Of a stretch of 64,000 bases of DNA, positions 42,102-50,018 are shown piece by piece. The translations under genes and the position numbers were made by a program. Each line of letters starts with the position of its first letter. The stretch's first letter is position 1. The stretch lies in contig NZ_FOKG01000010.1 in the NCBI RefSeq assembly GCF_900111885.1, positions 186,001 through 250,000 on the forward strand, written 5' to 3'. The notes under the pieces were generated by a model. The model did not search any database. It was not told the DNA's origin and saw nothing but the letters and a program-made list of their open reading frames with translations. This DNA is from Amycolatopsis marina (GTDB taxonomy: Bacteria > Actinomycetota > Actinomycetes > Mycobacteriales > Pseudonocardiaceae).

Positions 42102-42494
42102 TCAGCCTCGGTACCGGGCGATGTAGCGCTCCATCGCGTCCTTGTCGAGTTCTGCCTTCGCCGCGGCGCGCAGGCGTTTCCCGGTGCCGCGCGGATGGCC
42201 GTTCTTCGCGAGCCGGTGTTCGATGCTCTCCTCGATGTAGGCGAAGGAGTAGAAGTAGCCGACCAGCGCAGCCAGGAGCACCAGCGGCAGGCGCAGGCCG
42301 AGCGGGCCGGGGAGCAGCAGCCAGATCGAGCACAGCGGGACGAGCAGCACCGAACTGCGCGCGGCGTGCCGCCAGACCCACGTCCGGGTGGTCGCGTCGT
42401 GCAGGACCCAGTCCTGGTACTTCGCGGGGAGGCGGCCGCCCACGGCGTACCACAGCCACCGGAGTGGACCGGGGCGCGTCAGCTCACTCGTCAT
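42102..42494 (-). CDS. DUF5313 family membrane protein
   Basis: 130 residues. N-terminal LRWLWYAVGGRLPAKYQDWV and LHDATTRTWVWRHAARSS are the DUF5313 signature found in actinomycetes. Two hydrophobic segments follow (VLLVPLCSIWLLLPGPLGLR; LPLVLLAALVGYFYSFAYIE), then a basic C-terminal tail in the cytoplasm. Function is unknown. It is divergent from an OhrR-like MarR gene, with a double palindrome between them, so it may be peroxide- or quinone-regulated. Confidence 0.8.
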   Translation of the reverse strand: MTSELTRPGPLRWLWYAVGGRLPAKYQDWVLHDATTRTWVWRHAARSSVLLVPLCSIWLLLPGPLGLRLPLVLLAALVGYFYSFAYIEESIEHRLAKNGHPRGTGKRLRAAAKAELDKDAMERYIARYRG

Positions 42495-42503
42495 ACCAAC
42501 AGG

Positions 42504-42524
42504 CTAACAGTTAGTGCCCTAACT
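42504..42524. promoter_or_regulatory. Overlapping palindromes, candidate OhrR/MarR operator
   Basis: CTAAC-A-GTTAG (42504-42514) overlaps AGTTAG-TGCC-CTAACT (42509-42524). They lie between the DUF5313 start (42494) and the MarR start (42542), close to both. They are AT-rich within GC-rich DNA, as expected for a MarR/OhrR site. Confidence 0.7.
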
Positions 42525-42541
42525 AAATTAGGATCGAGAAC

Positions 42542-42997
42542 ATGGAGATCGACCTGGGTGAGGACCCGCTGGCGCTGGACCGGCAGGTCTGTTTCGCGCT
42601 GTCCGTCGCCTCGCGAAGTGTCATCGGGATCTACCGGCCGCTGTTGAAGCCGTACGGTCTGACCCATCCCCAGTACCTGGTGCTGCTGGCGCTCTGGGAC
42701 TCCGCCCCGCGTTCGGTCAAAGACCTCTGCGACGTGCTGCGGGCGGAGCCCGCGACACTGTCGCCACTGCTCAAGCGACTCGAAGCCCTCGGGTACGTCA
42801 GCCGTCGCCGGGACCGAGCCGACGAGCGCACACTCGTCGTCGACCTCACCGAAGCCGGGCACGCGTTGCGTGCCGAGGCGGAGAAGATCCCGTACCGCGT
42901 GGTGGAGACCCTGGGGATGGAGGTCCGGGAGTTGGAAGAAGTGCACGCTGTGCTGGGCAGGGTGATCGCCGCGACCGACGGCCGGGAACCGCTGTGA
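42542..42997 (+). CDS. MarR family regulator, OhrR-like
   Basis: 151 residues. The N-terminus LALDRQVCFALSVASRSVIG carries the reactive Cys of OhrR (DxQxCFxLy pattern). The winged helix follows: LTHPQYLVLLALWDSAPRSV, LCDVLRAEPATLSPLLKRLE and RRRDRADERTLVVDLTEAGH. OhrR proteins sense organic hydroperoxides through this Cys and derepress an ohr gene. No ohr is adjacent here; the divergent partner is DUF5313. Confidence 0.9.
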   Translation: MEIDLGEDPLALDRQVCFALSVASRSVIGIYRPLLKPYGLTHPQYLVLLALWDSAPRSVKDLCDVLRAEPATLSPLLKRLEALGYVSRRRDRADERTLVVDLTEAGHALRAEAEKIPYRVVETLGMEVRELEEVHAVLGRVIAATDGREPL

Positions 42998-43072
42998 GTG
43001 CGCCGCCGGTGCTCCGCGTCAGGTCAGAACGAGGCCGAGCGAAGGGTTATCGGCGGTTGCGCCGCGGGAAGG

Positions 43073-44053
43073 TCACCAGCGGTCGTGGACCAGCGGGCGG
43101 ATCAGTTCGTCGTAGACCTCCCGGACACCGGCCTCTGCCTCGGCGGACACCGGCGGAAGGCCCGCGGCGACGGTGTTGGCCCTCGCCTGTTCAGGGTTCC
43201 GCGCACCGGGGATGACCACGCTGACCCCCTGCTGGTCGAGGATCCAGCGCAGCGCGAACTGCGCGAGTGTCTGCCCGGCCGGCACCAGTGAGCGCAGTCG
43301 CTCGACGGCCTGGAGGCCGACCTCGAACGGCACACCGGAGAACGTCTCCCCGACATCGAACGCCTCGCCGCCGCGGTTGAAGTTCCGGTGATCATCGGCA
43401 GCGAAGGCCGTGTCCTTGGTATAGCGGCCGGACAGCAGGCCTGATGCCAGCGGCACCCGCACGATGATTCCCGCGCCGGCTTCCAGCGCCGTGGGCAGCA
43501 CCCGCTCGAGGGGCTTGAGCCGGAGGCAGTTCAGGATGATCTGCACGGAGGCCACGTTCGGCCGTGCCATTGCCGTCAACGCCTCGTCGCAGGTCTCCAC
43601 GCTCACCCCGTACGCCCGGATCCGGCCGCGCTCGACGAGCGCGTCGAGCGCGTCGTACACGGTGTCCGTCGAGTACACCGGCGTCGGCGGACAGTGCAGC
43701 TGGACCAGATCCAGCGTGTCCATTCCCAGGTTCTTCCGCGACCGGTCGATCCAGGCATCGAAGTTGGCCGCGACATAGTTCTCCGGAACCTGGTCCAGGC
43801 GCCTGCCCATCTTCGTCGCCACGAACACGGTGTCGCCGCGCTCCGCGCGAAAGCGGCCGACCAGTCGTTCGCTGCGGCCGTCGCCGTAGACGTCCGCGGT
43901 GTCGAAGAAGGTGACCCCGGCGTCGGCGGCGGAGTGCAGGACCGCCAGTGCCTCGGTCTCGTCGACGTTGCCCCAGTCTGCGCCGAGTTGCCAGCAGCCG
44001 AGGCCCACGGCGCTGACGGCACGGTCGAGGCGGCTGATCCTGCGAGTCTCCAT
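43073..44053 (-). CDS. Aldo/keto reductase
   Basis: 326 residues, (beta/alpha)8 AKR fold. Catalytic tetrad segments: FFDTADVYGDGRSERLVGRF (Asp, Tyr), FVATKMGRRL (Lys) and DLVQLHCPP (His). The NADPH site is near VVIPGARNPEQARANTVA at the C-terminus. The sequence resembles the YajO/Tas-like group that reduces aldehydes or quinones. It is convergent with the OhrR-like gene; context gives no specific substrate. Confidence 0.9.
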   Translation of the reverse strand: METRRISRLDRAVSAVGLGCWQLGADWGNVDETEALAVLHSAADAGVTFFDTADVYGDGRSERLVGRFRAERGDTVFVATKMGRRLDQVPENYVAANFDAWIDRSRKNLGMDTLDLVQLHCPPTPVYSTDTVYDALDALVERGRIRAYGVSVETCDEALTAMARPNVASVQIILNCLRLKPLERVLPTALEAGAGIIVRVPLASGLLSGRYTKDTAFAADDHRNFNRGGEAFDVGETFSGVPFEVGLQAVERLRSLVPAGQTLAQFALRWILDQQGVSVVIPGARNPEQARANTVAAGLPPVSAEAEAGVREVYDELIRPLVHDRW

Positions 44054-44113
44054 GATCAGCAGATCCTAGGCGACGTCACCGCCGCGAGTTGTCGGCCTGC
44101 ATGCCGGGGTGGC

Positions 44114-44530
44114 TCAGGTTTCCTGTGGTCCGGTGATGTCGACCATCCAGGAAACCCCGAACCGGTCCACGCACATGCCGAACTCGTCGCCCCACATCTG
44201 CTTTTCCAACGGGACGGACACCTGGCCGCCGTCGGCCAGTTTCATCCAGCAGGCGCGCAACTCGTCCGCGTCGTCGCCGCTCAGACTCACCGACATGGTG
44301 TTGCCCGGACGGTATTCCATGCCGGGAGGCACGTCGGCGCCCATGATGGTGAGCCCGCCGCTGGTCTCGAGCATTCCGTGCATGATGTTGTCGGCCGCAG
44401 GCGAGTCCTGCTCACCGAATTCGCCGAAGGTGTTCAACACGAGATTGCCACCAAGGATGTTCTTGTAGAACTCCATGGCTTCCCGCGCGTTACCGTCAAA
44501 GCTGATGTAGGGATTGAGACGAGTGGCCAT
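44114..44530 (-). CDS. VOC family protein, PhnB-like
   Basis: 138 residues. PhnB/glyoxalase-fold pattern: LNPYISFDGNAREAMEFYKN, ILGGNLVLNTFGEF, MHGMLETSGGLTIMGADVPP, WGDEFGMCVDRFGVSWMVDI. The family was first named 3-demethylubiquinone methyltransferase-like, but members are small metal-binding or drug-binding proteins of uncertain role. It is 60 bases downstream of nothing obvious, divergent from the next gene. Confidence 0.88.
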   Translation of the reverse strand: MATRLNPYISFDGNAREAMEFYKNILGGNLVLNTFGEFGEQDSPAADNIMHGMLETSGGLTIMGADVPPGMEYRPGNTMSVSLSGDDADELRACWMKLADGGQVSVPLEKQMWGDEFGMCVDRFGVSWMVDITGPQET

Positions 44531-44636
44531 CGGTTGCTCCTTCCCCTTTTGGGAGAACGATCGTCGCAGACCGGATGGGACGAGACAATCCGTTCACCTG
44601 GTCGAATGGTCTCCGGCACCCGCTACCGTTGCCGCC

Positions 44637-45287
44637 GTGAGCGCCTCCGGTGAAATCCCGCCCCAACCCGTCACCGCTGACGACGTCGACCGCGCCGTTC
44701 AGCTCGCCGTCGAAGTCCTCCGGACCGTGCCCGGCACGGCGTGGGACACCAAGGCGGGCAGCCTGGAGTGGGACTGCTGGGAGACTGTCGAGCACCTCAG
44801 CGACGATCTGTTCGCCTACGCGGCACAGCTCGGACCGAGGACGCCGCCGGTGCACGCCTACGTCCCATTTCTGGTGGAGAGTCGCAGGCCAGGTGGGCCT
44901 GCGAACGCCATCCACGCGGACCGCGCGGCCGGGGCCACCGGGCTGTTGCAGGTGCTGGAGGCGAGCGGGGCGATGCTGGTCGCGATGGTGCGAACGGCGC
45001 CTGCCGATGTGCGCGGCTACCACGGCTTCGGGGTGGCGGATCCCGAGGGCTTCGCCGCGATGGGGGTGGTGGAGACCCTGGTGCACACGCACGACCTCGC
45101 CGAAGGGCTCGGGCTGACCTGGAACCCGCCCGCGGAGCTGTGCGCCCGGGCCCTCACGCGGCTGTTCCCACATGCGCCCGCGACGACGGAGCCCTGGCGC
45201 ACACTGTTGTGGGCCACCGGGCGTGCGAAACTGCCGGGCCATGAGCGCCGCACTTCCTGGCGCTGGTACGCCGAGCCCCGGCGGTAG
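44637..45287 (+). CDS. DinB/maleylpyruvate isomerase-like protein
   Basis: 216 residues from the GTG at 44637. Four-helix DinB/MDMPI features: VDRAVQLAVEVLRTVPG, SLEWDCWETVEHLSDDLFAY with a metal-site His, and VVETLVHTHDLAEGLGLTWN with the second and third His. In actinomycetes such proteins are mycothiol-dependent isomerases or S-transferases. The C-terminal 40 residues (LLWATGRAKLPGHERRTSWR) are typical of the group. No pathway partner is adjacent. Confidence 0.8.
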   Translation: MSASGEIPPQPVTADDVDRAVQLAVEVLRTVPGTAWDTKAGSLEWDCWETVEHLSDDLFAYAAQLGPRTPPVHAYVPFLVESRRPGGPANAIHADRAAGATGLLQVLEASGAMLVAMVRTAPADVRGYHGFGVADPEGFAAMGVVETLVHTHDLAEGLGLTWNPPAELCARALTRLFPHAPATTEPWRTLLWATGRAKLPGHERRTSWRWYAEPRR

Positions 45288-45305
45288 CGGTTTTCGCCGT
45301 GCCGC

Positions 45306-47138
45306 TCAGTCCTGCCCCGTGTCCGAGGCCAGCAACTCGCGCAGTTCGCCCACCGCGGCCCTGAGTTCGTCGGCGAACGCGTGCATCCTGTCGGCAACCG
45401 GCCGGGGCGTGCTCAGGTAGACGTTGAACCGGTCCGGAAGCAGCACATAGGCGACTCCGATGCACTGACTGCTGGTCGAGCCGAAACCGAAGAACCTGAT
45501 CCTGGTCGACGGTGCGGAACTCGTGCTCAGATAGTCGTTGCGCATGGTCAGCCAGCCGGGTGTTTCGTACAGGGCGAGCGGCTCGGCCGCTCCGAGCTCC
45601 TCGCCGTGGCGCTGCTGGATCAGCTGCAGTTCCCACAGATGTTGCTCTGGTGCCTGACCGGACTGGCATTCCTTGGCCCTGGCCACGTGCTTCTCCGCAG
45701 CGGCGCGGAACGCGCCTCGCCGGGTCGCGGGAGAAGCGGCTGAATCCTCCATCGCGTCGACGAAACGCACCACCTCCGGGGTCACGACCCGCATCGCCTC
45801 GGTACGCCCTCGGCGATACTGACGCGTCGCGATCGACTCGTACGTCGCACCGACGAAGCCCTTGGCGCGTCTGTGGGCAAGCTGGTAGGCCAGCTGCACG
45901 AAGGCGTCGGGGGAAACGCCGAGCGCCTTGGCGTCGTTCCCGCCGAAGTCCGCGAAAGACACCGTCGAGGTGGCGGTGTCGCCCGCCTGCTGGGCGAACG
46001 CGGCGGCAGCGGCGCGAACGTCCGCGCGCAACTCGTCGTCCAGGACGAACTCGACGGCCGCTGTGTTCGGCAGCCCCTGTGAGCGGGCGCCCGAGCGCCG
46101 GGAGTGTTCCTCGGGTGCCGAGCCCAGCATCGTGTCGACGAAGTTGAGGATCGTGGTGCCGTCCAGGCCGCAGTGCTCGACGTTGATTCCCGCCGTCCCG
46201 TCCTCGAAGACGATCAGGGACACGGCCTTGTCGAACCAACGGTTGGCACTGTCGCCGTGCAGCAACTGGTCGCAGGCCTGATGGGTGTCCTCAGGGGCGA
46301 AGTCCTCGAGGCACACGCAGAACAGGGCCGTTTCGATGGTGTCGAGGGCGTCGGTGTTGCCGGGATCGACCGTGGACAGCGCCTGCCTGCTCGCCGCCCA
46401 CTCCGCTCGCGCCTTGGTGGTGAGGTGCCCGACGGCGGAGTCCGGTGCGCAGCGTTCCGAGCCCGCTTTCCTGATCTCCAGCAGGCCGAGCGCGAGATCC
46501 TCCAGCGTATGCGGCACACCGTCAGGGCCCAGCACGTCGAGCCGGAACATGTTGCCGCGGAAGAACACCACGATGTGCCGGGCCGAGGACGGGCCAGGCC
46601 GCTCCGCGGAGTAGGGGACGCGGACGGTGTCCTGCACGGCCCCGGGAATGCGGGTGGCGGAGAACAGGTACTTGTTCTGCTCCATGGACAGCGCCTGTCC
46701 GCGCTGGATGTTCGGCGGGATCAGCTCCTCGTCGAGCAGCAGCTTGTAGTCGAGGGCGGCGGCGATCAGCCCCGCCGCCCGCTGCACCTGCTGCTGATCC
46801 GACTCCTCGAAGAGGAAGAAGAAGTTCGCGTTGAGTGCGATGCGATCGCGCCGGCCCAGGTAGCGCGCGGGCCAGAACGTGTCCAGCCAGCTGTGTACGC
46901 CCTCGGTCGTGTCGTACCGCTCAAGTGCGGCGTGGACGGTGCGAGCGGGACTGTCCGGCGCGAGGAACTCGGCGACGGCGTCCCGGGTCCGCGCCAGCTC
47001 TGCTTCCGTCAGCAGCGGTGCGGACCACTCGAGAAACCTCGCGCAGCTGTCCTCCAGTGTCGGCAACGGCACCCGGGGGAGACTGTCCTCGTTGCCGAAG
47101 GTGCGGGTGGACCATTCCTGCGTGCTGTTCACTGTCAT
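45306..47138 (-). CDS. Choline/carnitine O-acyltransferase family protein
   Basis: 610 residues. The ATG at 47138 overlaps the methyltransferase stop (ATGA); a GTG two codons later has GAGG well placed. Core motifs: LPRVPLPTLEDSCARFLEWS (first domain), ANFFFLFEESDQQQVQRAAG, ALSMEQNKYLFSATRIPG, catalytic His322 in GINVEHCGLDGTTILNFVD, and near the C-terminus the STS motif in DYLSTSSAPSTRIRFFGFGS then CIGVAYVLLPDRFNVYLS. Eukaryotic carnitine/choline acyltransferases are about this size. The enzyme should transfer an acyl group from acyl-CoA to a hydroxyl on a small, probably quaternary-amine, substrate. It is the last gene of a three-gene operon with an oxygenase and a methyltransferase. Confidence 0.9.
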   Translation of the reverse strand: MTVNSTQEWSTRTFGNEDSLPRVPLPTLEDSCARFLEWSAPLLTEAELARTRDAVAEFLAPDSPARTVHAALERYDTTEGVHSWLDTFWPARYLGRRDRIALNANFFFLFEESDQQQVQRAAGLIAAALDYKLLLDEELIPPNIQRGQALSMEQNKYLFSATRIPGAVQDTVRVPYSAERPGPSSARHIVVFFRGNMFRLDVLGPDGVPHTLEDLALGLLEIRKAGSERCAPDSAVGHLTTKARAEWAASRQALSTVDPGNTDALDTIETALFCVCLEDFAPEDTHQACDQLLHGDSANRWFDKAVSLIVFEDGTAGINVEHCGLDGTTILNFVDTMLGSAPEEHSRRSGARSQGLPNTAAVEFVLDDELRADVRAAAAAFAQQAGDTATSTVSFADFGGNDAKALGVSPDAFVQLAYQLAHRRAKGFVGATYESIATRQYRRGRTEAMRVVTPEVVRFVDAMEDSAASPATRRGAFRAAAEKHVARAKECQSGQAPEQHLWELQLIQQRHGEELGAAEPLALYETPGWLTMRNDYLSTSSAPSTRIRFFGFGSTSSQCIGVAYVLLPDRFNVYLSTPRPVADRMHAFADELRAAVGELRELLASDTGQD

Positions 47139-47995
47139 CCTCGGCGTCGGTTGGTGGGGGTTTCGGCGTTGGGTCGGGTCTGGCGCACGGGCCTCGAGAT
47201 ATGGAGCTGGGCGTAGAACCACCCTTCGGTCTCCAGGCCCGCCGGGTCGATGTCCTGGTCCGCCAGGGTGTCCAGGACGCGCATCTGCTCGTCAGGAGAG
47301 GCGAACCGGCGTTGCGGAAAGACGCGGTCGACACGGACGGTGTCGTAGCCGAGCCCGTCGAGATGCGCCGCGATCGGGTCGAACGGGAACATCCGCAGCA
47401 CGAAGTGGGCCATCCACGGCCGCCGTTCACCAGCGGCGGCGAGCACCCTGGCGATGGTCTTCACCGTGACGTAGCCGAGGCAACCGGTCGAGATGACGAC
47501 ATCGACCCCGGACAGCAGCTCGCGTTGCCGCTCGGTCGGTTCGTTGTCCTCCAGGTCGGCGTGCAGCACATCGTCGAGCAACCCGGCCTCGAGCGCGTAG
47601 GAGAGCGCGGGTTGTGAGCTGTCGAGCCCCACGAACCGGCTCCGCCGCTTCGCCCGTGCGTTTCGTGCGCCGAGCCAGGCCCGGTCGCGCGCCAGCAGTG
47701 CGCTCCTGGGTTGTTCGCGGACGTTGTCGTCACCGTAGCGGTCGTACAGTTCGTCCATCGTCACGTCATGTCCGACCAGTGCCGCGTTGATGCCGTAGGA
47801 ACAACCGACGTCGAGCACGGTGACGTCCGCGCACCCCCGCGTCAGGCGGTACTCCTCGATGAGGCCGGCGAAGTACGGCTTGGCCAACTCGGGAATCCGG
47901 TACTCGAAACCGCGCAGTGTGCGGAAGTACGCCCTCGGGTCCGGTTGCACGTAGATGTGGTCGAGCAGGACTTTCCCGGTGGCATCGGCGCGCAC
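47135..47995 (-). CDS. Class I SAM-dependent methyltransferase
   Basis: 286 residues from the GTG at 47995, with GAGGAGA eight bases upstream; an earlier GTG at 48082 would overlap the oxygenase stop. SAM-binding motif I is VTVLDVGCSYGINAALVGHD. Later come RFVGLDSSQPALSYALEAGL, DVVISTGCLGYVTVKTIARV and a C-terminal WMAHFVLRMFPFDP. An insertion of about 45 residues after motif I (DELYDRYGDDNVREQPRSAL) is unusual. No close family is recognised. Its place between a hydroxylase and a carnitine-type acyltransferase suggests N- or O-methylation of the shared intermediate. Confidence 0.82.
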   Translation of the reverse strand: MRADATGKVLLDHIYVQPDPRAYFRTLRGFEYRIPELAKPYFAGLIEEYRLTRGCADVTVLDVGCSYGINAALVGHDVTMDELYDRYGDDNVREQPRSALLARDRAWLGARNARAKRRSRFVGLDSSQPALSYALEAGLLDDVLHADLEDNEPTERQRELLSGVDVVISTGCLGYVTVKTIARVLAAAGERRPWMAHFVLRMFPFDPIAAHLDGLGYDTVRVDRVFPQRRFASPDEQMRVLDTLADQDIDPAGLETEGWFYAQLHISRPVRQTRPNAETPTNRRRG

Positions 47996-48062
47996 GAACC
48001 GTGTCTCCTCTGGGGATCTGGGGACGGACGAGGAACGGGTACTGGCGATCAGGGCCGCCGGG

Positions 48063-48932
48063 TCAGTCCAGCAGCCGGTCACCCCGCGTCGCGTGTCCCT
48101 CGGCGGCGAGGTGCTCGGGCAGCACGCGGCCGAAGAGCTGCTTCGTCCGCGATACGCTACCAATGACTCCCGGCCGCTCGCTGTAGGCGAAGATCACGGA
48201 GTGCCGCTCGGTCTCCCCGCGTACGGGACTCACCCGGTGCAGCGAGTAGCGGCCGGTGAACAGTTGCAGATCGCCTGGCCGTAGTGGCAGACGACGGATG
48301 AGGTCGTCACGGTGACCCGCCAGGACACCACTCACGTCGTCGAAGTTCTCCGCGTGCGCTGAGCGGATGTTGGGGCAGTACTCGAAGGCCCCGCCGTCCT
48401 CCGGTTCCTGGGTCAGCATGCTGACCGTGAACTCGTTCGTGTCGAAATGCCATGGATGCCCCCTTCCGGGAGTCACGACATTGAGGCACAGGGCGGACAA
48501 CGGGTCCGCCAGTTCGTGCACCTCGGGAAGATCGAAACAGCTGGCCACAAAATTCTGGAACAGATTATTCGTGTAAAGCTGGTGAATTAACAGATTGCCG
48601 GGAATCTGATCCCGTGCCACGAATGCGTTTCCGCGTTCCATCGTGGTTCGCCCCGGATGTCCTTTCGGCAACCGGGATTCCGTGGAGATGTTGTATGCGT
48701 TCACCACTTCGACGTCGAAATACGCCCTGGGTGCGACCTCGGCGCATTCCCGGCGCAGCCTGTCCTGCAGTGCCGGGCGGATGAAGTCGGGGAGTACGCT
48801 GCAGCCGAACTGGTGCAGATTCTGGCGAACCCGGGCCACCACGTTCTGCAGGGCCGCGCTTTCCGGCGCCCCCAGTGGATAGCGAACCGTATCGATGACG
48901 TCTTCGGCCACCTGGATGTCCACTGCGCTCAT
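48063..48932 (-). CDS. 2-oxoglutarate/Fe(II)-dependent oxygenase
   Basis: 289 residues. The facial triad is seen: His162 and Asp164 in GHPWHFDTNEFTV, and His232 in GRYSLHRVSPVRGE, with the 2-oxoglutarate Arg in ETERHSVIFAYSERPG. The jelly roll is preceded by a helical domain. Because the HxD is intact (not HxG/HxA) hydroxylation, not halogenation, is expected. It resembles proteins of the BesD/ArpA-like group that act on free amino acids; this is inference. First gene of the operon; the methyltransferase begins 67 bases later. Confidence 0.85.
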   Translation of the reverse strand: MSAVDIQVAEDVIDTVRYPLGAPESAALQNVVARVRQNLHQFGCSVLPDFIRPALQDRLRRECAEVAPRAYFDVEVVNAYNISTESRLPKGHPGRTTMERGNAFVARDQIPGNLLIHQLYTNNLFQNFVASCFDLPEVHELADPLSALCLNVVTPGRGHPWHFDTNEFTVSMLTQEPEDGGAFEYCPNIRSAHAENFDDVSGVLAGHRDDLIRRLPLRPGDLQLFTGRYSLHRVSPVRGETERHSVIFAYSERPGVIGSVSRTKQLFGRVLPEHLAAEGHATRGDRLLD

Positions 48933-49108
48933 ACGAGTCCTCTCGGCCGTCCCAGGATCACCACATCGGTCCGGGCTGTAGAGGGTTTAGCACATTCCGC
49001 GATCCGAGTTCATTACCTGCCGGGATTTGTGACCCGGGACACTCGCTCCATGGGGTCGATTAATGATCGTACTGCCGCAGCTATTGATACTTTCGGGTGA
49101 ATTGCATG
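48933..49108. promoter_or_regulatory. Upstream region of the oxygenase operon
   Basis: About 175 bases without a gene, and more AT-rich than its surroundings (48985-49090). It should contain the promoter of the minus-strand operon. I see no clear operator. The start at 48932 has CGAGAGGACTCGT just upstream, a fair ribosome site. Confidence 0.4.
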
Positions 49109-49135
49109 AGTGGCGCTGGAATTGCGGGCCAGCGC
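49109..49135 (-). terminator. Terminator hairpin after the TetR gene
   Basis: TGGCGCTGG (49109-49117) and CCAGCGCCA (49127-49135) form a perfect 9-base stem with a 9-base loop, 20 bases past the stop of the minus-strand TetR gene. There is no strong U-tract. Confidence 0.65.
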
Positions 49136-49155
49136 CATGTTCGCGGATTTCGCGG

Positions 49156-49857
49156 CTACGCCGGCGGGACCGGCGGTGGGGGGAGCGGTTCGTCGGGGTC
49201 GACGACGACGCCCGCTGCCCGGAAGACGTGGTCCAGCGTTCCCCAGATCCAGCCGGAGAGGTAGTCGGTGAGTTCGGTCTGGGTGAGTCCCCGGGGCTCG
49301 GTCAGCCACCTGTCGGTGGCCGACTCCACGAAGCCCACCAGGCCGAAGGCGATCGGATCGGCGATGCGGGTGCTGAGGTCGAACGCGGCGAGGTACCCGG
49401 CGAGCAGTGCGCTCAGTTGGGTGCCGAGAGTCGTCTTGATGTCGGCGACGACGTCGCGCTGTCCCGGTGGTCCCGTGCTGGCTCGCTGTGTGAGATATCG
49501 GTAGAGGTTGGCGTGGTCGGCGAGCCAGCGCACCAGTGTTCGGACCGCCTGGCCGATCATGTGTGACGGCGGGCCGCCGGGATGGGTGAGCAGTGGCGCC
49601 ATCTCCGCGATGATCAGCTCCGCGGCTCTGAGGCCGACCGCGTGGTGCAGGTCCTCCGCGTCCTGGAAGTGCCGGTACAGCTGGGGCCGGGCGACGCCGG
49701 CGTGCTTCGCCACCTTTTCGGTGGAGACGGCGGGGCCGTGCGTCTCGATCGCCGCGATGGCCGCTTCCACGAACTCGGCGCGTCGTTTGGCGCGCTGCCC
49801 CGTCCAACGGGACGAGCGCCGGTCCGGCAGTTTGGCTGTCGAGCTGCGGTCGGGCAC
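49156..49857 (-). CDS. TetR family transcriptional regulator
   Basis: 233 residues. HTH near residues 25-75: RAEFVEAAIAAIETHGPAVS, TEKVAKHAGVARPQLYRHFQ, DAEDLHHAVGLRAAELI. The C-terminus ends in a Pro-run (PLPPPPVPPA). It is divergent from the AurF-like oxygenase and FprB-like reductase and most likely represses them; its C-terminal domain resembles those in fatty-acid or xenobiotic-sensing TetR proteins (DYLSGWIWGTLDHVFRAAGV). Confidence 0.88.
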   Translation of the reverse strand: MPDRSSTAKLPDRRSSRWTGQRAKRRAEFVEAAIAAIETHGPAVSTEKVAKHAGVARPQLYRHFQDAEDLHHAVGLRAAELIIAEMAPLLTHPGGPPSHMIGQAVRTLVRWLADHANLYRYLTQRASTGPPGQRDVVADIKTTLGTQLSALLAGYLAAFDLSTRIADPIAFGLVGFVESATDRWLTEPRGLTQTELTDYLSGWIWGTLDHVFRAAGVVVDPDEPLPPPPVPPA

Positions 49858-49940
49858 CGCACCACCCTACGGCCGTCGTTCCCCTGGCCCCGGCCTGCCC
49901 GGATGCCTTGTGTGTTCTCGAACACGGCGCAGAGCCAGCA

Positions 49941-49978
49941 TGTGTTACATTAGTGTAGCTGTTACTTTGAGTAGCACA
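49941..49978. promoter_or_regulatory. Candidate TetR operator before the diiron oxygenase
   Basis: An AT-rich block in the divergent gap contains TACA-TTAG-TGTA (49946-49957), two copies of GTTAC (49944 and 49961), and TGTG/CACA ends (49941, 49975). It is the only low-GC stretch between the two starts. Symmetry is imperfect, so the exact site is uncertain. Confidence 0.4.
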
Positions 49979-50018
49979 TAAGTATGACCATCCGCGCCAC
50001 ACCGGAGGTTTCCCCGCC

